Assembly: GCA_946415475.1 (NCBI GenBank)
Contig: CAMKSQ010000005.1
Span: 33,448-97,447, forward strand
Source of the DNA: an uncultured Bacteroidales bacterium
Lineage (GTDB): Bacteria > Bacteroidota > Bacteroidia > Bacteroidales > UBA932
Length of the DNA stretch: 64,000 bases
Direction: 5' to 3'
Shown here: positions 18,405-26,969 of the stretch, one piece after another
How the letters are laid out: each line of letters starts with the position of its first letter
Numbering within the stretch: the stretch's first letter is position 1
Made by a program: the position numbers and the translations under genes
The notes under the pieces: generated by a model
Database searches by the model: none
What the model saw: the letters and a program-made list of their open reading frames with translations, nothing else
What the model was told of the DNA's origin: nothing

Positions 18405-18935
18405 ATGAGCACCACAAACGAAAAATACCGTGACGATCTTACCGCCTACCTCCTGGAAGTAGCAACCGGCGGGGGATATCTGAAGGGCACGATGCTGAAT
18501 ACGCCCGACCTTGATGAGGCCTGGCAGCGCTATGCGACGTCGTTCTATCCCGAGGCCGTGAGGGAATTTAACGCTTACCCGGAGTACTGCCTGGCTTGCG
18601 CCGGATACCTTGGCATGGCCGTCGCGCAGCTTTGGGACAAAGATTGGCCCAAGTACAAGGATGCGTCGTACAGTTTCTTCCAGAGCGACAGGGGATTTGA
18701 CGATATGGACGATTACATCACCGGCAACCTCCTCAAGGAGAACAAGTTGAGCGTCGCTGCCATGCAATCCTTATCGGCCGAAACCTATCATTTTCTGATG
18801 AAATCCGGCGCCGAAGCCGGCACTGCCGAAGCCTACCGCTTTTTCCTCATCAGCATCGACACAATGTACAAGCTAGGCGCCGCCATCTGGCTCAACCACC
18901 TGGACTACAAATTCGAAAAAGTCAACCTCGCATAG
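18405..18935 (+). CDS. Hypothetical protein (conserved Bacteroidales type)
   Basis: 176-aa ORF with plausible promoter and normal composition. Confidence 0.7.
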   Translation: MSTTNEKYRDDLTAYLLEVATGGGYLKGTMLNTPDLDEAWQRYATSFYPEAVREFNAYPEYCLACAGYLGMAVAQLWDKDWPKYKDASYSFFQSDRGFDDMDDYITGNLLKENKLSVAAMQSLSAETYHFLMKSGAEAGTAEAYRFFLISIDTMYKLGAAIWLNHLDYKFEKVNLA

Positions 18936-18937
18936 AG

Positions 18938-18958
18938 ATGAAAAAGAAAAGAAGCTAA
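18938..18958 (+). pseudogene. Remnant of an FKBP gene (first codons MKKKR and last codon/stop only)
   Basis: GAGATGAAAAAGAAAAGAA matches the start of the intact FKBP gene at 26374, and GCTAATGGACC matches its 3' junction with DUF4250; the body is missing. Confidence 0.7.
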
Positions 18959-19143
18959 TGGACCACCTTCCTCTCAGCGATATCCCCATGCTGGTCTCGA
19001 CCATCAATTTCCTGTTGCGCGACGGGATTTTTGACAACCTGGATCAGATTTGCTACTGTTTCAACGTGGAGCGGGAGGAGATGGACCGGCTGCTGGCCAG
19101 CCAAGGCTACGCCTATCAGGAACAATACAACTGCGTGAAATGA
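18958..19143 (+). CDS. DUF4250 domain-containing protein, copy 1
   Basis: MDHLPLSDIPMLVSTINFLLRDGIFDNLDQICYCFNVEREEMDRLLASQGYAYQEQYNCVK; near identical to 26784..26969. Confidence 0.85.
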   Translation: MDHLPLSDIPMLVSTINFLLRDGIFDNLDQICYCFNVEREEMDRLLASQGYAYQEQYNCVK

Positions 19144-19253
19144 TTGACAGGTCCAGCATAGAGCAGGCCTACGCCTTCCTCCACGAACACACCTCTTTCC
19201 TGAGCGACATCCAGCATGCAGTGGTAGTCATGGAAGACTGGCTAATGCAATGA
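19140..19253 (+). pseudogene. Internally deleted copy of the DUF4250 partner gene (37 aa)
   Basis: MIDRSSIEQAYAFLHEHTSFLSDIQHAVVVMEDWLMQ aligns to both ends of the 26966..27301 product with the middle missing; ATGA overlap with the upstream gene is kept. Confidence 0.75.
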
Positions 19254-19299
19254 GTATTTGGCTGTTTGGTTAATTCGGACTCCGGTTGCTCCTGGATAC

Positions 19300-19417
19300 G
19301 GCGCAGGTCGGGGTGATCTGGCGCAGGTCAGTTTTTTTATGGGTGACCTGCGCCGCAAATCTGCCACTCATGCATTCTAATGGCGCCGGTAAGCGCCCTA
19401 AAAACTGACCTGCGCCA
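19300..19417. repeat. Palindromic intergenic repeat, GGCGCAGGTC motif family
   Basis: Core GGCGCAGGTC at 19300 and 19320, inverted GACCTGCGCC at 19345 and 19408. Perfect 18-bp inverted repeat TGGCGCAGGTCAGTTTTT (19319-19336)/AAAAACTGACCTGCGCCA (19400-19417). Confidence 0.92.
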
Positions 19418-19438
19418 ATTTTTATAGAATCTGAAGGG

Positions 19439-19642
19439 CTATACCGGCGCATCTTCTGTGTCCTCTGCACAAAGCCCGTGCACTTGCATGCAGAACCACT
19501 GGTAATACTCCGGCTCCGGATGAATCAGTGAATAGAACGAATCCACCACCTGGCCATCCCGTACAATCACAACACCTACGGAACATACACTGGACGAACA
19601 TTCATTCGCCGTCTCGAAATCTATTGCTGCGAAGTCTTTCAT
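19439..19642 (-). pseudogene. Truncated 3'-5' exonuclease (DnaQ-like) copy
   Basis: MKDFAAIDFETANECSSSVCSVGVVIVRDGQVVDSFYSLIHPEPEYYQWFCMQVHGLCAEDTEDAPV* matches the first 67 aa of the 23945..24439 product, then stops. Confidence 0.85.
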
Positions 19643-19664
19643 ACACCAAGGCCGTCAGTGCCGC

Positions 19665-19778
19665 CTACTTGCGTTTCTTCTTCCTGATTTCCACAATCAG
19701 GGAGATAACGCTTACAAATACCCCTAAGACACCAACTAGCAGGAGTATCAGGTCGAAGTTTTCTTTCAAAAATTGCAT
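19665..19778 (-). CDS. Small single-pass membrane protein, 37 aa
   Basis: Not in the ORF track. MQFLKENFDLILLLVGVLGVFVSVISLIVEIRKKKRK*. Confidence 0.55.
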   Translation of the reverse strand: MQFLKENFDLILLLVGVLGVFVSVISLIVEIRKKKRK

Positions 19779-19799
19779 GGTGCAAATATAGCGATTTTT

Positions 19800-21935
19800 C
19801 TATTCCGGCAGGTCGCTCTGTTTCAGGAAGCCGGCACGGAGCGTTCTGAAGACGCCATTGTCAAACTCCACATCGAAGCTGGTATAATCCTTATTGGCTC
19901 CGACAATCTTTCCTTCACCAAAAACGGGGTGGGTGACTGTGTCTCCAAGCTGGAAAGGGGAGTCGTTGTAATCGGCCCGTTCATCCTCAAAATCCTCGTC
20001 CAGCACGTGTGAGAGGTTCTTTGTGCCTTTCCAGAGCTCCGGAGAAATCGCGCCTTCCGTCACCACCAGCTCCCGCTTAATCTCCGCCAGGAATCGCGAC
20101 GGGTATTTGTTGGTTTTGGTCGATATGTTGAACCCCTCGGACTCCGTCAGGAACAGCGCCTGTTCGGCCCGCGTGATGGCAACGTACATCAATCGACGCT
20201 CTTCCTCCTCGCCGTCCTTCTTCCCCTCGCGGATGGTGCGCATGTTCGGGAAAATACCTTCGGAAAGGCCGATAATAAACACATACGGGAACTCCAGGCC
20301 TTTTGCCTGATGGATGGTCATCAGCTTCAAGGTAGGGGTATCCTTCCGATGGTCCTCATTGGTATAAAGGGCGATATCCTGCAGATAATCGGCCAGCGTG
20401 CTTTCCTCCGGCGTGCGGGTGCTCTCGTAAAAGCGGATCGATGTCAGCAATTCGTCCAAGTTCTCCAGTCGGTCCTCGTCCTGGTCCTCCCGCACCATCT
20501 GCTTATAACCCGATCGGTCCAGCAACCTGTTGAGTAAATCCGAAACCCGGTTCTCCCGGGCAAACTGCTTCGCATCCTCAATAAGGTCGATAAACCCCGC
20601 CGCCTTGGCATCGCCCTGAATCTGCAGGGCACTGTACAGCGAGATACCCTTCACCTCGGCCATGGCCCGCACGGCATCCAGAAACTTGCGGCCGAGCTTC
20701 CGAGAAGGCACATTGATAATACGCTCGAAGGCCAGATCGTTGTCCTGATTGTTCACCAGATGAAGGTAGGCGAGGGCATCCTTGATTTCCCTCCGCTCAA
20801 AGAAGCGCGTGCCGCCCCAGATGGCATATTCCAGGTGCGCGTTCAGCAGTTCCTGCTCCAGCGCCCGGGACTGATGGCTGCTGCGGTACAGAATCGCCAC
20901 GTCATTGGGCTTTCCGCCGTTCTTTAAATAGGCCTTGATCTGGGTCACAATCCATTCCATCTCCTCTTTCTCGCTTTTGCCATGGAAGTGAATCACCGCC
21001 CGTCCCTCCGGCTTCCGGGTAAAGAGGTCCTTTGGGATGCGGTTCTGGTTGTTGGCAATCACGCAGTTGGCGATGTCCAGGATGCGAGGCGTGGAGCGGT
21101 AGTTTTCGTCCAGGACGATGGTCTTGTCGGCGGCAAACTGCACGAAGAGGTCCGGCCGGGCACCGCGCCACTGGTAGATGGCCTGGTCCGGATCGCCCAC
21201 CACAAAGAGGTTCCGATGCTTGGTTGAAAGCCGCTCCACCAGGTCCCAATCGTCCAGATTACAGTCCTGTGCCTCGTCCACCATAATATAATTGAGCATG
21301 CTCTGCCAGTGCTCGCAAGCGTCCGGGAAATGGTCCAGGATGTATTTGGTGACGTTCATCAGATCGTCAAAGTCCAGCGCATAATGCTTCATCTGACGGC
21401 TCACATAGCCGCAGAGCCGCGAACTCTTGCGCATCTCATCGGAAATCTTGCATCCCGGAAGCATGTACGTCTGGATATAACCGTTCAAGGCCTTATCGGC
21501 CCCGATGCTCGTCAAAAACTGCTTCACTGTCTTTTCCGTGCGCTTGATGCCCATCTCGTCCATCGTCTGCTTGGCGATGGCCTTCGAATCCTCCTCGTCC
21601 AGTACGGTAAAGCTCTTGGGGAAGCCCAGCCGATAGATTTCCTGCCGGAGGAACTTGACGCAGAACCCGTGCAAAGTGCACACGAAGTCGTTGTAATCGC
21701 CGCTCTGCACCATGTTGGATATACGGCTGCGCATCTCGGCGGCGGCCTTGTTGGTAAAAGTCAGGCAAAGGATATTGGCCGGGTCGATGCCCAGCACATT
21801 CACGATATAGGCATAGCGGTGGGTGAGGGCCTTGGTCTTGCCCGTTCCGGCGCCCGCTACCACGCGTATGCGGCCCTCGGTAGCCCTGACGGCCTCCGCC
21901 TGCCTGCTGTTCAGTCCTTTAAAGATATCTTCCAT
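19800..21935 (-). CDS. ATP-dependent DNA helicase, UvrD/PcrA (SF1A) family
   Basis: LNSRQAEAVRATEGRIRVVAGAGTGKTKALTHR; DEAQDCN; GDPDQAIYQWRGARPDLF; TIHQAKGLEFPYVFIIGL. Confidence 0.94.
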   Translation of the reverse strand: MEDIFKGLNSRQAEAVRATEGRIRVVAGAGTGKTKALTHRYAYIVNVLGIDPANILCLTFTNKAAAEMRSRISNMVQSGDYNDFVCTLHGFCVKFLRQEIYRLGFPKSFTVLDEEDSKAIAKQTMDEMGIKRTEKTVKQFLTSIGADKALNGYIQTYMLPGCKISDEMRKSSRLCGYVSRQMKHYALDFDDLMNVTKYILDHFPDACEHWQSMLNYIMVDEAQDCNLDDWDLVERLSTKHRNLFVVGDPDQAIYQWRGARPDLFVQFAADKTIVLDENYRSTPRILDIANCVIANNQNRIPKDLFTRKPEGRAVIHFHGKSEKEEMEWIVTQIKAYLKNGGKPNDVAILYRSSHQSRALEQELLNAHLEYAIWGGTRFFERREIKDALAYLHLVNNQDNDLAFERIINVPSRKLGRKFLDAVRAMAEVKGISLYSALQIQGDAKAAGFIDLIEDAKQFARENRVSDLLNRLLDRSGYKQMVREDQDEDRLENLDELLTSIRFYESTRTPEESTLADYLQDIALYTNEDHRKDTPTLKLMTIHQAKGLEFPYVFIIGLSEGIFPNMRTIREGKKDGEEEERRLMYVAITRAEQALFLTESEGFNISTKTNKYPSRFLAEIKRELVVTEGAISPELWKGTKNLSHVLDEDFEDERADYNDSPFQLGDTVTHPVFGEGKIVGANKDYTSFDVEFDNGVFRTLRAGFLKQSDLPE

Positions 21936-22051
21936 GGCGCAATTTTATTCTCGGGTCATTCATTCTGCTAAGTTACCAATTTTCGCCGAAAATGGGGACT
22001 ACTCAAAGTACGAAAAGTGCATTTCAGTGTCAATATGTCCGGGAATGTGGC

Positions 22052-22059
22052 TATATTTG
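22052..22059 (+). promoter_or_regulatory. -7 element TATATTTG upstream of the CDF transporter
   Basis: Consensus match close to ATG 22069. Confidence 0.45.
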
Positions 22060-22068
22060 TATCGATAT

Positions 22069-22956
22069 ATGAACCGGGAGAAAGAAATATATAAGGTAAC
22101 CTTGGTGGGGAGCGCCGGCAATCTGGTGCTGCTCACATTCAAGTTCGTGGCCGGCGTGCTGGGGCACAGCTCGGCCATGGTGGCCGATGCCGTGCATTCG
22201 CTATCGGACTTCTTTACCGACCTTATCGTCCTGCTGTTCGTGAAAGTAAGTGCCAAACCGCAGGATGAGTCTCATGATTACGGTCACGGAAAGTTTGAGA
22301 CGATAGCAACCCTCTTCATCGGCCTGGCCCTTGTGGGAGCAGCTATCGGCATTATCGTTTCCGGCGCCATGAAATTTGCCCACTGGCTGGAAGGAGAGAC
22401 GCTGGAGGTTCCGGGAAAACTGGCTCTTGTAGCAGCACTGATTTCCATCCTGGTCAAGGAGGCCCTTTACCGATATACGGCTATAAAAGGGAGGAAATTG
22501 AACTCATCGGCCATGGTTGCCAATGCATGGCATCACCGAAGCGATGCGCTTTCCTCCATCGGCGCGGCTATCGGCATTGGCGGTGCCATCCTGCTGGGAG
22601 AGCGCTGGGCCGTGCTGGATCCACTGGCGTCGATTGTTGTGGGTGGAATGCTCATGAAAGTGGCCTGGGACCTGTTGAAAGGCAGTTTGGGAGAATTGAC
22701 GGACCAGTCCCTGCCGGCAGAGGAGGAACGCGAAATCGTCAATATCATTACATCGTTCGACGGCGTTTCCGAGCCCCACAACCTTCGTACCCGCCACATC
22801 GGGAACCGCATTGCCATCGAGTGCCACATCCGCATGGACGGAAACCTTTCTCTGAGCGCCGCGCATGAGCAGGTATCGGCCATCGAACGCAAGATCAAAG
22901 AGCGTTTCGGTCGCGAGACCTTGGTCACCATCCACATGGAGCCTGAGAAACAGTAA
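22069..22956 (+). CDS. Cation diffusion facilitator family transporter
   Basis: Start reassigned to MNREKEIYKVTLVG; SSAMVADAVHSLSDFFTDLIVL; DYGHGKFETIATL; AWHHRSDALSSIG. Confidence 0.93.
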   Translation: MNREKEIYKVTLVGSAGNLVLLTFKFVAGVLGHSSAMVADAVHSLSDFFTDLIVLLFVKVSAKPQDESHDYGHGKFETIATLFIGLALVGAAIGIIVSGAMKFAHWLEGETLEVPGKLALVAALISILVKEALYRYTAIKGRKLNSSAMVANAWHHRSDALSSIGAAIGIGGAILLGERWAVLDPLASIVVGGMLMKVAWDLLKGSLGELTDQSLPAEEEREIVNIITSFDGVSEPHNLRTRHIGNRIAIECHIRMDGNLSLSAAHEQVSAIERKIKERFGRETLVTIHMEPEKQ

Positions 22957-23050
22957 ATGTTAAGCCGCGATTGCAAAAAATCGCCATTCGTGTCCGGCGT
23001 TCTGCTACAATTCAATGTATTTTTGCGTAACTTTGAAAAACGACCGAGCA

Positions 23051-23869
23051 ATGAAAACATATACCCTTGGAATAGCCCTTATGTTGACAGCAGCCTGCAA
23101 CTCTTTTGAGCCTTTCACCTTCGTTCAGATGAGCGATACCCAGATAGGCTTTATCGACAAGTCCGAGGGGTACTCCCACTCGGATTCCCTGATGAAGGCG
23201 GCGGTGGTGGCCTCCAATGCCCTTTCGCCAGCCTATGTCTTTGTGACGGGGGACCTCGTGGATAACCCCACCGACCCCGTGCAGGATTCCGTGTATAGGA
23301 CAAGGCTCTCTGAGATTGAAGCGCCCGTCTATACCGTCCCTGGGAACCATGACTATATGGGATTCACGCGCGAGAAACAGAAGGCCTACATCGCGCTCCG
23401 GGGATATGACCGTTTCTCCTTCCGGGACAGGGGTTGTGCCTTCATCGGGATGGACTCCAACTGCATCAAGGACGGTGTGACGGAGGCCGAGGCTGAGCAG
23501 TGGGACTGGCTCGTCAGGGAGCTGGATGCGGCGAAGGGATGCCGGTACACCTTCGTGTTCCTCCATTGCCCCATCGTCAGGGAGAGCCTGGACGAGAAAG
23601 AGGACTACTTCAACTTCTCCATGGAGCAGAGGCAGAAGTATCTCTCGCTTTTCAAGGAAAAGGGCGTGGATGTGGTCTTTGCCGGTCACACCCACCAGGA
23701 CTATGATGCCGTCATTGAAGGGATACACCTTGTGACTGCCGGGCCGGTCTGCAATGCCCTCGGGCACGGGACGCCAGGATACAATGTAGTCAAGGTAGGG
23801 GAGGGCGGAGTCGAGGTGAACTATACGCCTACCCCCGGGGTGGACCCTTCATATTGCGTTTTCAAGTAG
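23051..23869 (+). CDS. Metallophosphoesterase, putative lipoprotein
   Basis: Start reassigned to MKTYTLGIALMLTAACNS; motifs GDLVDNP, GNHDY, GHTHQD. Confidence 0.88.
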   Translation: MKTYTLGIALMLTAACNSFEPFTFVQMSDTQIGFIDKSEGYSHSDSLMKAAVVASNALSPAYVFVTGDLVDNPTDPVQDSVYRTRLSEIEAPVYTVPGNHDYMGFTREKQKAYIALRGYDRFSFRDRGCAFIGMDSNCIKDGVTEAEAEQWDWLVRELDAAKGCRYTFVFLHCPIVRESLDEKEDYFNFSMEQRQKYLSLFKEKGVDVVFAGHTHQDYDAVIEGIHLVTAGPVCNALGHGTPGYNVVKVGEGGVEVNYTPTPGVDPSYCVFK

Positions 23870-23944
23870 AGAGGGAACAAGAAGAGGAGCGTTTTTGAGA
23901 ACGAAACACAGGGTTTTGCGCATGAGTCCAGAACTTACCCATTT

Positions 23945-24439
23945 TTACAGTATCTTTAGCGCTATCGCTGCGCAGGCTTCAGCATCCGCCAGCGCATGGT
24001 GATGCCGGGTTAAATCATACCCGCAAGCGGCAGCCACGGTCTGCAACTGATGGTTGGGGAGCGTGCCATGGAAATGCCGTCGCGCAGTGACCAGCGTGTC
24101 GAAAAACTCGTAGTCCGGGTAATCCATCCGATACACCTTGAAGACCTCCCTCAGGCATCCTTCGTCGAAAGGGGAGTTGTGCGCCACAAGCGGCAGTCCT
24201 TCAATCATGGGTTCAATCTGTGCCCACACATCCGGGAACACCGGTGCATCGTCCGTATCCTCCGGCCCTAGCCCATGAACCTGCTGGCAGAACCACTGGT
24301 AATAGTCCGGTTCAGGGTGAATCAGGGAATAGAACGAGTCTACAACCTCACCACCGCGTACAATCACCACGCCCACGCTGCATACGCTGCATCGGCACTC
24401 GTTGGCCGTCTCAAAGTCTATTGCCGCAAAATCAGTCAT
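23945..24439 (-). CDS. 3'-5' exonuclease (DnaQ/DEDDh-like)
   Basis: AAIDFETAN (DxE), HNSPFDEGCLREV, HHALADAEACA. Confidence 0.9.
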   Translation of the reverse strand: MTDFAAIDFETANECRCSVCSVGVVIVRGGEVVDSFYSLIHPEPDYYQWFCQQVHGLGPEDTDDAPVFPDVWAQIEPMIEGLPLVAHNSPFDEGCLREVFKVYRMDYPDYEFFDTLVTARRHFHGTLPNHQLQTVAAACGYDLTRHHHALADAEACAAIALKIL

Positions 24440-24539
24440 AATTCTTAACCATCTCTTTTACTTCACAAGCAATCTCATCCCGGAACCAGTCAGGGGTAAG
24501 TACTTTCACAGCTAAGGGTGCGCCACAAAAGTGGTGGGT

Positions 24540-24689
24540 TCATCCCGCCAGATGCTCTGGTAAGTCAGTTGCGCGCGGCTCCTGCTGCATTGCCTCTTCA
24601 TGGATGTTGCAGGCTGTGCCACCAATGATTATGTAGTTCTTCTCCATCCCGGAGAAGAACTCTCTGAAAATATCTAATCCTCTAACCAT
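24540..24689 (-). pseudogene. Truncated nucleotidyltransferase (AbiEii-like) remnant
   Basis: MVRGLDIFREFFSGMEKNYIIIGGTACNIHEEAMQQEPRATDLPEHLAG*: NTase start (IIIGGTA...PRAT) breaks where (K)DLDIIL would be expected. Start overlaps the upstream gene by 16 nt. Confidence 0.65.
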
Positions 24690-25639
24690 GTCATTTCTTC
24701 AATCAATGATTTTAGTTCTTTTTGTACACGTTCATCGCTACTGTCTCTTAGGGACAAATATAGGGACAATTTATCAACGAGAAAATTCTTTGCAAGGTTG
24801 CCTGGATTGTACATCCATACCTGTACCTCATTTTCACCGTGCGTGGGATCTGTAGACTGTTTGATGGCTCTGTACTCCTTGGGGCCGATAGCAACCATCT
24901 TGTGATTGGCTTCCAGCAGCATCCCATATTCCGACAGTGCGTTTTGTCCGCAAATAAGTCCTTGCGGTTCATTGTCAGTGTAGACAGTTTTAAGCACCGG
25001 GCTTCTCAAAAGTTCACAGGCTGTCATCCATAATGCTTTTCCAGACTGTACAAACCTTAAGTGCTTTGCTTTATTTCCGACAAATTCTACTAATCCGCTG
25101 GAGGTGAGCCATTTGATTGCGCGAGTGACGTTTGCTGTAGAGGCTCCGATAAGCCCGGCTATCTCTTTTCCGGTTTTCTCATGCAGCAGAGCAACCTCCA
25201 AGTGGTATAGAATAATCAGTTGCGCTGTCGCAGGAATGGTCTCCGTTTCGGTTGTTTCCTTTTGTGTTTTTCCTAAATCGATCAGCAAGGATGGGAGGAA
25301 CAATTGTTTACCCGGAACGATAAAATTCACACGGTGCTTAGTCAACCTATGTGCATTGTAGGATACCAGGCTCTCCATGACGAATACAGGTAGAAGGCCT
25401 GTCATCTGCTCTAATGCCAGTGCCCTTTTGGAATACTGCAAGGGCGTACATTCTGCATCCTTGTCCACAAAAGCAAAACAAATATTCCGGCCAAATAAAG
25501 CGCCTGTACGCAGTTCATAGGCTCCTGTAATATACAGGGGTAGTTTGCTCTTTACCTCTTTCTCAAGTGGTGTAAGCGTCACTTTTTCTCCTGTAAGGAG
25601 CTCAATGTAATAGGCAGTATTAGTAATAATTTCTCTCAT
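24674..25639 (-). CDS. Winged-helix regulator, possible AbiEi-type antitoxin
   Basis: MREIITNTAYYIELLTGEKVTLTPLEKEVKSKLPLY; MarR-like ELLHEKTGKEIAGLIGASTANVTRAIKWLTSSGLV region; coupled to the downstream NTase remnant. Confidence 0.6.
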   Translation of the reverse strand: MREIITNTAYYIELLTGEKVTLTPLEKEVKSKLPLYITGAYELRTGALFGRNICFAFVDKDAECTPLQYSKRALALEQMTGLLPVFVMESLVSYNAHRLTKHRVNFIVPGKQLFLPSLLIDLGKTQKETTETETIPATAQLIILYHLEVALLHEKTGKEIAGLIGASTANVTRAIKWLTSSGLVEFVGNKAKHLRFVQSGKALWMTACELLRSPVLKTVYTDNEPQGLICGQNALSEYGMLLEANHKMVAIGPKEYRAIKQSTDPTHGENEVQVWMYNPGNLAKNFLVDKLSLYLSLRDSSDERVQKELKSLIEEMTWLED

Positions 25640-25704
25640 TATGCACGATTTCATTATATATGAAACTGTGCAAATATAATGAATTTATTTTGATTTCCAA
25701 ACAA

Positions 25705-26115
25705 TTATATTTTGATGACCTTTGCAAAACTCTCCGGCAGACACACGTTCTCAAGAGCAACCGCCTCGCTGAACAGCGGGGCGATTGCTTTGTCCCGGAA
25801 TCCGGCAATGCCACAGCCGATGCGCGTTACATAGAAGAACAGCTCCGGATGCTCCTTCGCGAAAGCAATGAAAGAAGAAACGTACGGCTCGATGGTCTCC
25901 ACGCCGCCTTGCATAGTGGGGATGGCGTAGCTCTGGCCACGGAGGCCGACACCGCAGCCCATTACGGCTCCGAACTTTTTCCAAGCAGCAAACGCCGCAC
26001 CGCCTCCGTGCATTCCTTCCAGATTCGATCCAAATACAAACACCTCATCGGCCTTCAGTTCCGATATCATGTCCGGCGTAAAGTCCGGACGCTCAATTTC
26101 ATTGTACGTTCTCAT
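25705..26115 (-). CDS. Macro-domain-like protein (A1S_2505 phage-related family)
   Basis: VFVFGSNLEGMHGGGAAFAAWKKFGAVMGCGVGLRGQSYAIPTM...YVTRIGCGIAGFRDKAIAPLFSEA. Confidence 0.85.
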   Translation of the reverse strand: MRTYNEIERPDFTPDMISELKADEVFVFGSNLEGMHGGGAAFAAWKKFGAVMGCGVGLRGQSYAIPTMQGGVETIEPYVSSFIAFAKEHPELFFYVTRIGCGIAGFRDKAIAPLFSEAVALENVCLPESFAKVIKI

Positions 26116-26161
26116 ATTGTACACGAAGGTACAAAGAATTCCTGGAAAAGCCGCGGAAAAT

Positions 26162-26275
26162 CTACGGTTCCGTGACCACGTTCTCATGGCTATTATTGCA
26201 AAAAGCGAAGGCACCTTTCACCAGGAGCACCAGGGCTCCCACATACAAAGCAACGGAAATAATAATCTCAAGCAT
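26162..26275 (-). CDS. Small membrane peptide, 37 aa (tentative)
   Basis: Not in the ORF track. MLEIIISVALYVGALVLLVKGAFAFCNNSHENVVTEP*. Confidence 0.4.
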   Translation of the reverse strand: MLEIIISVALYVGALVLLVKGAFAFCNNSHENVVTEP

Positions 26276-26373
26276 GGCTTACATCATTTGTTGCTGCAAA
26301 GCTAATGCTTGCTTGTGCCAAGACATTGCGCAAGCTCTAAATCCCGGAAAAAGTCGTAAATTCGCATCCAGAG

Positions 26374-26784
26374 ATGAAAAAGAAAAGAACCAACCCCTAC
26401 AAGGAAGCCAATGAAGCCTTCCTGGCCGTCAAGGCCCAGGAGGAGGGGATTGTCGCGCTCGATAACGGCGTCCTGTATAAAGTCCTGGAAGAAGGCCACG
26501 GCACCAAGAAGCCCACGCCCCGCAGCATCGTCTACGTGCATTACACCGGCCGGCTGATTGACGGAACCGTCTTCGACACCACGGAAGGGGACCAGCTCCC
26601 GGCACTGTTCATGGTGGGCGACCTCATCATGGGCTGGCAAATCGCCCTTACACGTATGCACGAGGGCGATAAATGGGAAGTGTACATCCCCGCCAAGTGG
26701 GGCTATGGTTCCATGAAGATGGACGATATCCCGGCCCATTCCACGCTCATTTTCGAACTCCAATTAGTCAAGATAGAACGCTAA
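26374..26784 (+). CDS. FKBP-type peptidyl-prolyl cis-trans isomerase
   Basis: VYVHYTGRLIDGTVFDTT...GWQIALTRMHEGDKWEVYIPAKWGYG...IPAHSTLIFELQLV. Confidence 0.93.
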   Translation: MKKKRTNPYKEANEAFLAVKAQEEGIVALDNGVLYKVLEEGHGTKKPTPRSIVYVHYTGRLIDGTVFDTTEGDQLPALFMVGDLIMGWQIALTRMHEGDKWEVYIPAKWGYGSMKMDDIPAHSTLIFELQLVKIER

Positions 26785-26969
26785 TGGACCATCTCCCGCT
26801 CAGCGATATTCCCATGCTGGTCTCGACGATTAACTTCCTCCTAAGGGATGAGATCTTCGAGAACCTGGACCAGATTTGCTACTGCTTCAACGTGGAACGG
26901 GAGGAGATGGACCGGCTGCTGGCCAGCCAGGGCTATGCCTATCAGGAACAACTCAACTGCGTGAAATGA
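26784..26969 (+). CDS. DUF4250 domain-containing protein, copy 2
   Basis: TAATG overlap with FKBP; MDHLPLSDIPMLVSTINFLLRDEIFENLDQICYCFNVEREEMDRLLASQGYAYQEQLNCVK. Confidence 0.88.
   Translation: MDHLPLSDIPMLVSTINFLLRDEIFENLDQICYCFNVEREEMDRLLASQGYAYQEQLNCVK

Noticed and set aside
25660-26175. 171-aa plus-strand ORF over the macro-like gene
   Set aside because: Antisense reading of 25705..26115.
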